Source: Diphasiastrum complanatum (Eukaryota > Streptophyta > Lycopodiopsida > Lycopodiales > Lycopodiaceae). Taken from it: a DNA stretch of 64,000 nt. Every line of letters begins with the position of its first letter. The first letter of the stretch is position 1. Where the stretch lies: assembly GCA_029204225.1 (NCBI GenBank), contig CM055097.1:46211038-46275037 (forward strand), read 5' to 3'. Below are positions 34,024 to 46,600 of the stretch, one piece after another. The notes beneath the pieces are model-generated. The model did not search any database. It worked only from the letters and a program-made list of their open reading frames with translations, and was not told the DNA's origin. The position numbers and the translations under genes were made by a program.

Positions 34024-34608
34024 TTACTCTTGATGACTCTCTTCAGCTCTCCGAAGACAAACTTTATCTAACTCGTAGTTAGATTCTACCAAGCAATGGA
34101 GGACCTGGAAAGAGATTCTTTCCTTCATGAGGTTCCCAACCATCAAGAAGTTGTTCAGAAGTTGTGCGACAGCATGGAGGGTGGAATCTCGGATAGCTTC
34201 TAGCAAATAACCATTATTAGTGTGGTACTTCTTGATGGTGGTATCAACAAATGGCTTAGTAACTATTTTGGCTTGTTTGTGGGATGGGGTTGGTCGAGGC
34301 CCAGAAATGATACCTACAGTAGCAAGGGTGGCCTCAGTGACACTCACCTTGTGCACAACTCCCTGAAAGGTGATGTAAAATTTTTCTTTGGCTTCATTCC
34401 AGGTACCAAATGCGATGCTAGTAAATCCCATACATATTTTGTCTGAAAAGACACGCTTATGGATTCTCATTGTCGTGAGCAAAGGCTTGGCAAGGCTCAT
34501 CCATTCTACCACCTTGCTTGTGCTAGGAAGCAAGATGATATTTATTGAGGTTGGAATATCATGTAGAACAACAGAACAGGGTGAAACACTAGTATCACTG
34601 AAAGACAT
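34024..34608 (-). CDS. Unrecognised 194-residue ORF
   Basis: One open frame with ATG near 34608 and stop at 34024. The sequence is mixed alpha/beta with a central block CMGFTSIAFGTWNEAKEKFY followed by a Lys/His-rich hinge and a helical C-terminus. Minus-strand reading beyond the stop to 33.5 kb stays weakly coding-like but has many stops. No domain is recognised. It may belong to a decayed transposable element, as the surroundings are repeat-rich. Confidence 0.35.
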   Translation of the reverse strand: MSFSDTSVSPCSVVLHDIPTSINIILLPSTSKVVEWMSLAKPLLTTMRIHKRVFSDKICMGFTSIAFGTWNEAKEKFYITFQGVVHKVSVTEATLATVGIISGPRPTPSHKQAKIVTKPFVDTTIKKYHTNNGYLLEAIRDSTLHAVAQLLNNFLMVGNLMKERISFQVLHCLVESNYELDKVCLRRAEESHQE

Positions 34609-34609
34609 G

Positions 34610-35545
34610 ATGACAAATAGGTAAAAACTGTGAACAGAAGGCTTGAAAGTGTATCAGAAGGCTTTGGAAAAGTTTTGGAAAAGTTAGGTCATAGAAAATT
34701 TTCACAAGAATTTCGCTAGCACAAGTGAAAAATGAGATCAAAATCAGCCCTTTTATAGGCTAATTTGGAGGGTCTAGTAGACAAAGTACTGATTTGGCTG
34801 ATCAATTCTGGACAAAAATTTATAGGCATGTTCAATACTATGAAAATAGCTTCCAGAATTCTCAACAACAAACACTACACCAACAAGCTGAACTAGTCGT
34901 GAATATTTCAGGTGACGTACTATCCGAGGACCCTACTTATAATCTCATCTTTGAAGTAAGAACTATCTGAGTCGTTCAGGTTGGATCGCAGCTGAATCTC
35001 ACGAGATTCTTGGCTAGAAATCTCTTTGAGATCCCTCGAACAATTTCTATCTCTGAATTCCTAAGATTTCGCTAGATCCAAATTAGGTTTCAGAGTCAGA
35101 TTTAGCAGAGTTCTAGGTCGATGAATGGCGGCACCACTTAGATATTGTCGAGTTCTACGCATAGAAGGATAGATGGCCATAAGGTTCATTACCTTCGACA
35201 CACAGCATGAAAGTGTTACCACCGAAGATTTAGCCATTGAAATAGGTTTCTGGCCAATAGTATAGCTCGACGAAGGTTCTTGAGGTCTGGCGAGGGTTTA
35301 ACTCTCGCCTAATGGCATCCTTCACATAGGTACCATATTTAATGCAAAATTTCGGGATTTGAACCTATGTCCAACATAATTTTGGCACTTTGAACCCATC
35401 TGTCAGGTCGACAAAGACTCATAATGGCTGTAGCATGCCCGACAAAGGTTCCCAAAGTGGAATATCTCTAAACTCTCGTCTAGTTTCAAAATTGGTACTT
35501 ACTATGCAAAGCAACCTTCGCCCAACTCAATATGCCAAGTCAATT
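34610..35545. other. No gene recognised
   Basis: Sequence of average base composition. The motif CGACAAAG/CGACGAAGGTTC recurs near 35272, 35409 and 35439, which hints at a degenerate repeat. No LTR or primer site was found. Confidence 0.4.
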
Positions 35546-35546
35546 T

Positions 35547-36391
35547 TGGGCCAAAGCAATTGCAGTTGCTATACACTTGCAGAATAGATCAACAACGACG
35601 ACACTAGAAGACAAGATGTCGTACGAAATATGGACGGGTGAAAAGCCCGATTTGTCATACATATGAGTGTTCGGGTGTGCAGCATACATGCACTTACCAA
35701 AAGAAAAAGTGAGCAAACTCGACAAAAAGTCGGTGCAGACAGTAATGGTCGGTTATTTCAATGGTTCACAGATCTATCAACTCTACAATCCAACCTCAAA
35801 GAAGGTGGTAATGAGTAGAGACGTGAAGTTCAACGAATCGATGTTTCCAAGACTCAAGAATCAAGAGACCATGAAATATTCTCAATACTGTCGATTGAAG
35901 AGGGAGTTCAAGGCCAGACATCGAACCAGAATGTCAAACGAGCAACTCCAGAGCAAGAAACGGAAGACTAACCTGTCGTAGAAATCGAAGAGAAAACACA
36001 CCAACAACGACAAATCAAACCAAGAAGGTCAACGAGAATTCGAAGACCTCCTGATAGATTCATCGACAATCTTCAGTGGAGTGAAGACACAGATGTCGAA
36101 TATTGCAGCTACACTGAAGAACCGACGACATATTTGGAAGCTATCCAGAATCCAAAGGGAGAATTTTGGAAGCAAGCAATGTCAGAGGAGATCAAATCGA
36201 TAAAGCAGAATCAGCCGTTGACACTTAACCACTTCCTGAAGGAAAGAAGAAAATCGACTACAAATGGGTATATAAAAGAAAGCTGAAATCAGATGGAAGT
36301 GTCAGACAACTTGTCACCAAGGGCTACACACAGATGTATGGTATCGACTACTTCGATACATACTCATCGATGGTCAAGATGTCAAGCATCT
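35547..36391 (+). pseudogene. Copia fragment G: integrase C-terminus to start of reverse transcriptase
   Basis: Starts within integrase (AVAIHLQNRS, MSYEIWTGEKPD), passes a stop before VFGCAAYMHLPKEK, then continues 35667-35981 with VMVGYFNGSQIYQLYNP and MSRDVKFNES. The early reverse transcriptase follows (KKIDYKWVYKRKLKSDGSV, TKGYTQMYGIDY). It ends abruptly at about 36391 where the inverted-duplication arm begins. No catalytic YVDD remains. Confidence 0.8.
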
Positions 36392-36424
36392 GACTACTTT
36401 AGACCTTCAAAAATGCTTTTTGGT

Positions 36425-36508
36425 CTTTCGAAGGGAGGCTTGAACCTAGGACGAAAGAGACTTGGGATGCCAGGCCAACCAACTAAGCCAACCCTTGGAC
36501 TTATCCCT
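36425..36508 (-). repeat. tRNA-derived SINE, left arm
   Basis: On the minus strand a box A-like TGGCTTAGTTGG and a box B-like GGTTCAAGCCTCCC are spaced as in a tRNA-derived pol III promoter. The copy in the other arm is at 61652-61735. Confidence 0.65.
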
Positions 36509-37129
36509 TCGATATTTGAAGGACTACCTGTCCAAGAGTTAGGTTTAATAATTTTCTGAAATTGTGAGGGCCCCTACATTATAGTTCAAGAATTTACTCG
36601 ACAAAGGAGAATATTGACATAGAAGGAAGGGTAGTCCGTGAAATGTAGTAGCATTATGAAAAGAAATTAGAAAAATATAAAGTAGATTTGATTCCACTTA
36701 ATAGAAGTGCCACTTGGCAACTCATCACTAGACAATGCAGTGTTGACATGTGGAGAAATCAATTGTTTACATTAAGGAGCAAAAAATGCATACATCATCA
36801 AGCAAACAAATTTTCAGAATCCCAATATGTTGTAGAGCAACCCAGATTAGTGCCACACAAAACCCACAGGGTGGAATTGGTTCAACTAGTTGAGCAAATG
36901 CCACATTACATAACCAAAAAGGGAGGGCCGAGATGGCTATTTGTGTAATTGTTGCCATTGAGTCCAACAATATTGTTTAGATTGGGGCAAGGACCACACT
37001 ACTACGTCAATTTCATGCTTTATAGATTCATGAAGCATGTATAGGAAAAAAATTGGATAAGTTTTACTTACCATTGTGAATATCCCCCTCAAAATGAATG
37101 TGTCTGTGTGTGTGGGCTCCACAGAATTG

Positions 37130-37340
37130 TAGCACCCTGGCGCGTCAGGGTGCGCCAGCTAGGGGCTGGCTAAAAAGGTGCAGGCGGGCGTTGTGGCGCC
37201 AAGGGACAGGCAGCGCCTAGGTGGCGCCGGACAGGGGCACCGACGCCAGGTAAGTGGCGCTGGGCAAGCAGGCAGGCCGGGCAGGCCTAGGTGACGCCGG
37301 GCAAGTAGCGCCCAGGTGGCGCCGGGAACCAGGCAGGTGG
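37130..37340. repeat. GC-rich GGCGCC repeats in left arm
   Basis: Several GGTGGCGCCGGGCA-like units spaced 20-45 bp apart (37195-37335). I saw no counterpart in the right arm between 61.1 and 61.6 kb, so this may be an insertion in the left arm. Confidence 0.5.
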
Positions 37341-37546
37341 CACTGGGCAGCGTCACACCCAGCTGCACACATGTGAGTAAGCAGGTGGGTTCAGTTATAT
37401 ATAAGTACTGGTTTATCTCAAAGATTTGCTTATGGGATAAACCCTGGTGCCCGACACGTGGCACCAGGGCAAGTAGTTTAAAAAAAAAAAAAAAAACCTC
37501 CCTACCTGGCCCACCCTCGTGCGCAGGGTGCTAAAAATAAGAGGAG

Positions 37547-37548
<2 letters not shown>

Positions 37549-37632
<84 letters not shown>
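37549..37632. repeat. Compound (GT)n(GA)n microsatellite
   Basis: About 14 GT units followed by about 28 GA units. The right-arm counterpart at 61000-61081 is (CT)n(AC)n in inverted orientation. Confidence 0.98.
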
Positions 37633-37634
<2 letters not shown>

Positions 37635-37908
37635 CTTCCCCCATCCTCCAATGAACGATCGGTTTGGCTTGATACTTTTATGGCTAGAGCTAAAAAAGAC
37701 ATAAAACACTTGAATCAAATGAACGATAAGGGTTAAGGATGAAGTTACATCATGAACACAACATGCATTTCGAAGAAGAGAGAACATTTAAGGAAATAAT
37801 AGAAAAGAAAAAGAAAACATACAACTTTGGGTGTAGAAGAGAGACAACATTGACTTTTTGAGGGGAGAGAGAGGGAGAAAGGAAAGGCAGATAAACTGTT
37901 GTGAAGCT

Positions 37909-37914
37909 TTTATT
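37909..37914 (-). terminator. Poly(A) signal of left reductase gene
   Basis: AATAAA on the minus strand, about 214 nt after the stop codon. The right copy has the same signal about 210 nt after its stop. Confidence 0.6.
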
Positions 37915-38127
37915 GATTGATTCTTGATACATATCCTGATTGATATGAAACTGCATATGGAAATGCAAAAAGTGCCATGAAAAGTGAGCCATAAAGAGCT
38001 ACATCTGTTTGGCAATGCTAAATTGATGTGGAAAGCTTGTACAAAACATTGCTGGTGACATGCATTTGCTGAAAACAAGCACTTTACTACTGAATAATTC
38101 ACCACATGCGGCTTCTTCAGGCGTCTC

Positions 38128-40597
38128 CTACAAAAACCTATCCAAGTAGGCATCGGCTGTAACATATTTTACTTCAGGATAAAGCTCTGAAGCTTCCACC
38201 CCATTTGGTCCAATCTCGAAATGGGTTTGATCGCCTCGGACAAAAATGGAGTAGATGATTGCAGTGAAGATGTTGCCTGGTACAGGAGTTTCTGCAAAAA
38301 CATACAGCATAGCCTCTTCACAATAAAACTCAAAACTTCGACATTCAACATTCTATAAACATTGCTCTCTAATGAAAACGGATGGGACAGATCTGACCCA
38401 CCACTTCCTTCCTTAAACATGAAGGCTTCTTAGATCATCTTCGAATTCAAACCAGCTCATTTGCTAACTTAGTAAAATTTTCATGAGTCATATATCCTTC
38501 ACTGTGCTTTGCAAGTTCAACAAAAGGGATCTAGACAATTAGTCATTGAAAACCATGTGCTGTTCAACTGAAATTTCACTTGACTTGTGCCTACATAAAA
38601 AAAAAGGGGAGATGCTTGTCAATATTGCTAGGTTTTCGGGAACTCATATTTTATGCATAAATTTGAGAAGTGAAGAACTTTGATATGTTCATTATTAGCA
38701 GTTACTGGAGGATCGAACAACCAGGGATAGAAAGAGAAAAAACCTTCAATGCTCTTCAACAGCTCTGCATTAGAAAGGGTTGTCTTTTCGAGAGTTTTCC
38801 CAATTTTCTTCTCCCACAACGCCACCAACTCATTCAAACTCAAAATGTTAGTAGGTGGCTTCAAGTAAAGGGTCTTATTCTCTGCCCGTGGATCATCTGC
38901 GGCCTTGATGGTGTATGTGCCAATATCGTCCTCATCCACAACGATGGCTGCACACAAAACAGAACAAAGAGAATCTCTCAAAAAAGTTCTGCAATGGTTA
39001 TTGTTAAGTCTACCGCACAACTACACATGCATTTCCAAAGATTCGACCAACTTCCTATGCAAATTGAACTTTCTGTTGTACACACAAGCTTCATCATCTT
39101 TCTAAAACCACGTACAGAACTATACGTCACGTTGGTGCACGAATTAGCGTCACCTTCATGCAATCTAAGGAGGATCGTATGTCTATGTCAAAGTTGTAAG
39201 TAAAAAACTAGCTGAATGACAATCATAGTCTGTTTTGCTCAAACGAGTGTTCAGATTTAGTTTGTAAAATGACGGGACACAAACCTTTTGCATTTCCATC
39301 ACCATAAATAACCACCTTGTCACGAGGAGGAGAGGTATGCCCAGGCTGCACAAGATTTGCTAGAAAGTAGCCAGCGAAACCGTGGCTAGCAACGTAAGTA
39401 TAAGGGATTCCTGCTTCCTCTGTGGCGCGTCTAACTTTGACTTTAGGTCCAAAGAGAAGATCCAACACTTTCAATGGCCCATCTACTGGTTGAATACTAT
39501 CCACGTCATTTCCAAACTCAGATGGAAAAAATCTCTGCATTTTCCAAAATAGAAACGAATCAGGTTCAACAGCCTTGATGATAATAATAGAGTTCCAATT
39601 TGATCCTACTGATGATCCAAGCCCTTGTGTAATAATCCAATGAGGCAAAAAGATTACAAAAACAAGAGCAATTTGCAGAAAACCCCAAATGCAATCCAGA
39701 AAGGAGCACGGTCATTCGGGAAGCTCTAGTGTTCCAACATAGCTCAATTACAGCTCGCCAAAGGGTCCTATGAGTATTCAAGACCGGTCGGATGAAAACA
39801 TCAGATTTAGCTAAAGAGCAATGAAAGTGAAGGTGAAGATGAAGAACTGTACCTTGATGGTTCCAACTTCCTTGATAGCTTCAATGAGTTTCAGCTGATT
39901 GAGGACCTGAGTTCCACTCACTGCTGAAATCACAATGTCCACCTGTTTGACTGCCTCCACAAGGCTGCCATAATCTTCCAAAGAACCCTGCCATCATATA
40001 AAAGGTGGAAAATTGTAAGAATTCTATCTCTATCGACTCCGTATGCCGTGGATTGGCGAAGACTCAGTTGCTTCGTAAAAGTAAGAGAAAAGCAGCCCAC
40101 TCAGGATGCCTGCCTCCCTTACAATTGTCCAATTTACCTTCGGAATCTTGATTAAAATCAGGAAGTGGCCGAACACCAAGACATGTGACAATGTTATGTG
40201 AGTCCAACATGAAAGAATATGCTACAAGAAAAGCGATTTCATTGAATGTGTCTGATTTACATTCAAAACCTTGATTGAAAACAGAAATGTGCATGAATTG
40301 CACAAGAACAAGAATAAATTGGACAACAAGATCTGTAACAACGTTAAGTCACTCAATCCTACAAAAAAAGCACTGAAATGAATAATCGACTGAAGGGAGT
40401 ACGAATGACGGCATTACATGCAGGACAGTAGCACCGCCTGCCTTCCAAGACTCGATCAGCTGGGCCTTGCTGGGATCTGAGGCACTTGAAGGCCGAACAA
40501 GCACAAAAGTGGAATGCCCCAGAGCGATGCTAGCCTTTGTCACATGCTTGCCAATGTAACCCGTCGCACCCACGATCAAAATTCTGCTCTTCGCCAT
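38128..40597 (-). CDS. Isoflavone-reductase-like (PIP family) NAD(P)H reductase, left copy
   Basis: Five exons read on the minus strand: 40418-40597, 39853-39987, 39285-39534, 38744-38947 and 38128-38291, all with GT-AG introns. They sum to 933 nt, 310 residues, which is the usual family length. The N-terminal Rossmann motif GATGYIG is at residues 10-16 and an NADPH-phosphate-binding Arg at 35. RFFPSEFGND begins at 106. The family catalytic Lys aligns with K136 (GPKVKVRR), followed by GIPYTYVASHGFAGYF. Exon 4 holds EDDIGTYT-like DEDDIGTYT, and exon 5 GVEASELYP. Members reduce phenylpropanoid-derived substrates (phenylcoumarans, lignans, isoflavones, allylphenol precursors) in the cytosol. Substrate cannot be told from sequence alone. 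The first in-frame ATG was taken as the start. Confidence 0.93.
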
Positions 40598-40842
40598 GAT
40601 CCCAGACCTAATCCACAAGCTCCTAGCCAATTCCGAAACAGCCCACCTTCTCTGAATCCGATTAGCAAGCGCGCTCGAGAGCTGGAGAGAGATAGACGTG
40701 CGTGCGTCTGTGCATAGCAGAGCAGCACAGGCAGCTGAGCTTTTAAGGGCGAGGCTGGAGACGGCAGCCAGTGTTGCCGACTGGCAGTCCCCCGTCGGTG
40801 GTCTGTATGTAGCCTCTTTTCAGCTGAGCCAACCGTCTCCAT

Positions 40843-40848
40843 ATTATA
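40843..40848 (-). promoter_or_regulatory. Putative TATA box, left reductase gene
   Basis: TATAAT on the minus strand about 250 bp upstream of the ATG, in a block conserved with the right copy. Confidence 0.45.
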
Positions 40849-41090
40849 CGGCGACCAAACCCATCAGACGCTGACAAGTCGCTGGCAGGTGGGCTTGGGC
40901 TTCAGTACAAGAGTAGGAGAGACTGACCAGAGAGGGTTAAAGTGTTGTTGGACGTGAGGTCGTAGTAGCTGATGGGAGGGTGCTTATTTTGTTGCCCAAT
41001 TTGTGGGCGAGGTTTGAGGTTCACAGTCAAAACCAAGAACATTCTAAGAAGTGTGGGAAACCTCTTTGAGGTTTCTCTCCAATTTATTGC

Positions 41091-41898
41091 ATTTTTTTTA
41101 AAAGTTGTTGGTTTTAGAAAAAAATTTCCTTCTAAATCTTGCATCTCCAATTGATTGCACCCGCAAAATACTTAGAAGTTACATTAATAAATCACTTTTA
41201 TTAACCCAATAAACCTATGTAACTTAAGCTTTATAAGGATCTACTTACTTTAGGTATGGTAGAAGGCCCACAGGCCTTCCAGGACATAATGCAAGGTGAG
41301 AAGGTGGAGAGAGATTGCACACTTCGTAGAGAGAGAACGCACATTATGGAGAAGACACACATTATGTAGAGAGAGGATGCACATTCTAGAGAGAGAATGG
41401 TAGATTTGGAGGAAAGAGAAAGTTGAATGCATATTCCACTCTTGGAGGTGCCTTCAAACCTGATCACATGGCATTACGTATATGCAAATTTCCTACATAC
41501 GAAAATGACAAACATAAAATTTCATGCATTAAGAAGAAATTCTCATGTTTCTAATAATCAATTTCTTGAACTATTTTTACGAAACCAGTTTTTAAAGAAA
41601 GATGTCGATTTCATTCCTATACTTGGATGGCTTTTCGAATGACACTTCTAATCACCGCATGACAAGGGCATATGTTTTTCTTATTTTTTGAACATTTTCT
41701 TTCATATGCCTTTTAATTTCATGTTTGTGCAAACTTGATGTCAGATGCTTATTTGACTTTCAAAGAACTACAAAACTACACAAGGTAATTAATACATCAT
41801 GAGAAGCTCTAGCTTATGCATGCCAAGTAATTCAAATAAAAAAAATGTCAAATATTTTTTTGCATTTCATAAAAGGAATTATTAAAAAAACTCACCCT
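41091..41898. repeat. Spacer start with GAGAGAGAA/GCACATTA minisatellite
   Basis: At 41305-41400 a 20-25-bp unit (TAGAGAGAGAACGCACATTA and variants) recurs four or five times. The rest, to 41.9 kb, is AT-rich without a gene. Confidence 0.6.
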
Positions 41899-41990
41899 TG
41901 TGTGGTAGAGGGTTCTCGATGCGAGACTGACTACTCAAGTTCAAACCCCGGCCACACATGGGCTTCTTCGATAAAAGTAATAATTAAAAA
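41899..41990 (+). repeat. tRNA-derived SINE-like unit in spacer
   Basis: TGTGGTAGAGGG (box A-like) and AGTTCAAACCCC (box B-like) are about 35 bp apart, as in tRNA-derived pol III promoters. The cloverleaf is not complete, so it is not called a tRNA gene. Confidence 0.5.
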
Positions 41991-42028
41991 CCCAATTCAA
42001 TATTCATATCACAAAGTGACCTTAAACT

Positions 42029-42615
42029 CACTATCACACCAATGACACGTAGCGACGTTTATGAAAATATTAGCAACGGATACAACTTGCATAACGTTAC
42101 TATCTTCTTTTTAAGCCTCGCTACTGGCCCGTCGCCTTGCGACATTTATAGCGACATATCATCGACGAAAATGACAAAACTAGTGACATTTTTGCAACAA
42201 TTAAATGTCTTTCGGTGATACAAAGTCCGTTGTTGCGCGTCTCTCAATGCGTCGCCAGGCGATTATTGCTGAGAATCGTCGTCGAGCGACGGCCAATTGA
42301 GATTATATGCGAGTGTCGCTCAACGACGATACATCGATAGTTAAGTGTCGCTATAATGTCGAATCATATTCGAGCGTAAAATTTGAAAAAAAAGTGGATT
42401 GTCGTGCAGTGAGAGTTCTAAACGTCGCAAGAATGTCGCAAACACTCTCGGGTCTAGTTTCTGTACAGAATATATAGAGTCGTCGGGAGACACTTGTACG
42501 TTGCCCAGCAACATTTATTGTGCATTTGTGCGACGCTTACTTCAGCGTCGCACAAACGTCGGTGTCTTTTTTTAGGGTTTCAAAGATGCGTCACCCAGCG
42601 ACGTTTATTTAGGAT
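42029..42615. mobile_element. GCGAC/GTCGC-rich element, possibly non-autonomous CACTA-like
   Basis: Fifteen or more GCGAC or GTCGC words occur on both strands in about 590 bp, surrounded by sequence where they are nearly absent. CACTATCACACCAATGAC at 42029 and the complement of CACTGCACGACAATCCAC near 42411 could be weak terminal repeats, but the words continue beyond 42411 to 42605, and no 3-bp target duplication was found. Confidence 0.45.
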
Positions 42616-42619
42616 TCAA

Positions 42620-43300
42620 ATTTTTTTTGGGGCCCGCGGGTTCTCATTTGCACCCGCGAGCCTCATTTTTTTTGGTTGAGAGTACATGATGCGCAACTTC
42701 TATCATTTTTTAGAGAATCCTTGTGCTATTTTTGAGAGGCGAGGACTAGCACCTCTAAATTCTATTGGACCTATTGGAATTCATCAAACAAAAGCTTTAC
42801 ACTTGTCTACACTCTAATTGGCACGTGTTTAGCCTCTTACTCTATTTTGGCTCAATAGTGGCATTACAAGTGGAAATGCATAATTTGCCATCTATCAACA
42901 TCCTACACCTAGATGCTTGATGTAAAAAACATAAGACCCCTATATCTAACATAGATAATCTTTTTCAATCCTTCACAATTATATTTCGTAATAATATATT
43001 GTTTTTATTCAATGTTCAGGAATTATTAGTTTTATTTTTTTATATTGATTATTGTATTATCTGAATAGTTTTCAAAATCAACATATTTAAATAATAGAAA
43101 TATATATATATTGTTTTTATTTTTTTTAACTACTGTATCATTTAAACGGTTTTCAAAATCAACATCTTTAAGTAATAAAAACATATATATGATGATTGAA
43201 TCTTTTTTTTCCCGTAATATTACACATATGGTAGTCATATACACCATACATGACTTGTTAATGTCACGTGAACAACAAGCTTCCAAGATGTCACTATACA
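42620..43300. other. No gene recognised
   Basis: AT-rich with poly-T tracts. Two 60-bp blocks (43030-43105 and 43110-43180) with AACATATTTAAATAATA/AACATCTTTAAGTAATA cores are imperfect repeats. Confidence 0.45.
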
Positions 43301-43649
43301 ACGGTTGGAATTGAAGACCATACTTTGTGCACATGCAGCAATTTTACCCGAACACAATACTGTGATTGATACTAAATTATCTATTGTCAAGTTTACACAA
43401 TATTGGATTTATAGAAAAAAATTATATTAAATTATTGATAACACAAATGAAATACACCCAACGTAACATGATTTTAAAAAATAACTAATAACACGTTTTT
43501 CACAATATTTGTAATAAATAATAAATTATACATATTAATAACTAGTACGAAAGTTTCATTTCTATGTGTATCATATATTGTTCGAGTATCTAAACAAATC
43601 ACATATTATTTTTATGAATGACTAAGTAATACATATACTATTACATCTA

Positions 43650-46600
43650 TGAAGAGGGTTCTTTATTTTTTGGTACTTAATTACTTAGATTAAAATATAA
43701 CTTTTATTTATCTGTAACTATTTCAACAGAATAGATTGAAATATAGAAAATCAGGCAACAAAATATAAATAACCATGTACTAGTTTATTATATATACTAT
43801 TTTGTAAAAAAAAATTAACGTTTAGTTATGCAAATTATAACTTTTTTTATTTACAATTGTAGTATGTTACTAAGTTCGAATATATGAAACTAAGAAAGAA
43901 AATGAGTAAACTATGTACGTTTGTTAGATTTTCCACCAACATACGTATGCAATATTGTATGCATGAGGATTTTCCACCCCTTTCCCAAAAAAAAAAGTGT
44001 ATAATATTACATGTTTTTAATTCTAGACATACAAATTTATAAGCCAAAAAACAACCCAATCATCATATCGAAACAAATTTAAACATACAAACTTATATAA
44101 CGAAATATAAACAAATAATGTATGCTACAAATAATTTTAAGTTTCAAAATCATGGTAGTATTTCATAGGTAATTAGTTTGTAATTTCTGAAATTCAATTT
44201 CCAAAACACGTAAATAATTTCTGAATTACAAAGAGACAGATAAAATTTAAGATAAACAAACAAAACACAATTTTTTTTATTTTTATGTATATATAAAACG
44301 TCTATTTAATTACTATGATATTGAAACAACAAAGTCACACATTTAAACAAACTGCATATTACTACAACTACAAACTAATTATTGCATGTATTATTACATG
44401 TACAAAAGATTTTGTTCTTATATACAAAATTTCATTTTTTTTGTTTGGTACTTGCTTATTACATTGAAATATATTTGTTGTCTATCTATCACCAGATCGA
44501 AAAAATAGATTCACATATACCAAACGATGGAACAAAATGTGAATAACCATGTATTGTCTTGTCAAGTATGTTCTTCTATACATTCCTTGTAAATTACGTA
44601 CTTTTGTTGGATTTTCCACCAACATACATACGTAATATTATATGCATAAGGGTCTTCCACCTTATACAAAAATTGGTTTTCCTACTATTATCTAAAACCT
44701 ACGTACGTCGTTCATGAACATGCATACATCTATGAAAATATTTTCGATTCTAGACAGAAATCTATAACACGATATTAAATAGTCATTTAACAAACAAAGC
44801 AAAATTGAATAAAATCCTATACTTAACTGTGTAATAATATTTATGAACAAATCAGTTGTATTGATACGAGTAGCATAAATTAATTTGTTAAGGATCTATG
44901 ACTACATGCCGACATTGCGTCGTAACACAATTCACTAGCCAATATACGAAATGTTACAAATGCAAAAAGTTTTCACCTCATACGGAAATACTCCTAATTA
45001 ATAAACTACTAACAATCACATATATTTGTGCATGTACGAGGAGGTATGATCGTACATGAACTTAATAACACGACACGGAAAAATTAGTCGAAGGAAAACT
45101 ATTAAACATGATAGGTAGCATTTCTTAATCAATTACAAAGACCAAGACAAAATTTAAGATAATCAAACGAAACATGAAATAGAAAAAATACTTACTATTA
45201 ACTAATCTAAATTGTTCCATTTCTATGTATACATTAAAAACGTCTATTTAATTACTATGATATTGAGACAACAAAGTCACACATTTAAACAAACCATATA
45301 TTACTAATTTTACATTAGCTAACTATTACACGTATTATTACATGTACAAAAGATCTTGTTCCTTTATACAAAATTTCATTTTCTTATTTGGTACTTGATT
45401 ATTTAAATTGAAATATAATTGTTTTCTATCTATCACCAGATAAAATAAAATAAAAACAAGTTCAAATATACGAAACCATGGAACAAAATATGAATGACCA
45501 TGTATAGTTTGATCAAGTATCTTTTTCTGTACATTTTTTGTAAATTACGTACTTTTGTTGGAATTTCCACCAACATACACACGTAATATTATATGCATAA
45601 GGGTTTTCCATACAAAAGATTTGTTTTTTAACTATTAATTAAAATCTACGTACGTCGTTCATGAAACAAAACTGAATAAAATCTTATACTCAATTGGATA
45701 ATAATATCTATGAACAAATCAGTGTATTGATACAAGTAATGTACACATTATTTCATTGCATATGAATACCCATGACTACAATAAATCCTGATAATTTTTT
45801 CAAAAATGCATTTAAACTTACTATATTACTAATATTTGTAAATCTTCAATATCCAAAAGATACATTTTCTGAATGGAATCTGTAACTCGGTCATTAACAT
45901 GGTAAATGGACAAAATTGCAATTACATATTGTCTATCTATCACCAGATCGAAAAAATAGATTCACATATACCAAACGATGGAACAAAATGTGAATAACCA
46001 TGTATTGTCTTGTCAAGTATGTTCTTCTTCTACACATTCCTTGTAAATTACGTACTTTTGTTGGATTTTCCACCAACATACATACGTAATATTATATGCA
46101 TAAGGGTCTTCCACCTTATACAAAAATTGGTTTTCCTACTATTATCTAAAACCTACGTACGTCGTTCATGAACATGCATACATCTATGAAAATATTTTTG
46201 ATTCTAGACAGAAATCTGTAACACGATATTAAATAGTCATATAACAAACAAAGCAAAATTGAATAAAATCCTATACTTAACTGTGTAATAATATTTATGA
46301 ACAAATCAGTTGTATTGATACGAGTAGCATAAATTAATTCGTTGCATATAAGGATCTATGACTACATGCCAACATTGCGTCGTAACACAATTCACTAGCC
46401 AATATACGAAATGTTACAAATGCAAAAAGTTTTTACCTCATACAAAAATGCTCCTAATTAATAAACTACTAACAATTACATATATTTGTGCATGTACGAG
46501 AAAGTATGATCATATATGAACTTAATAACATGACACTAAAAAATCAGTTGAAGGAAAACTATTAAACATGATAGGTAGCATTTCTTAATCAATTACAAAG

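Larger units (their letters stand above)
36400..41090 (-). repeat. Left arm of large inverted duplication
   Basis: The reverse complement of this block matches 50.77-61.75 kb over its length apart from the right-arm retrotransposon. It contains a SINE, a (GT)n(GA)n tract, the whole reductase gene with introns and untranslated regions, its promoter, and a 5' flank that ends near AACCTCTTTGAGGTTT at 41060-41080. The other end abuts copia fragment G. Similarity includes introns and intergenic DNA, so this is a segmental duplication and not retroposition. Confidence 0.93.

Noticed and set aside
37551-37736. Open frames through the (GT)n(GA)n tract
   Set aside because: Dinucleotide repeats stay open in several frames by nature. 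They are not genes. The same holds for frames at 47.9, 60.9, 62.0 and 62.6 kb.
41899-41965. Possible tRNA gene
   Set aside because: Box A- and box B-like motifs are present, but the acceptor and anticodon arms do not pair fully. It is better read as a SINE head.
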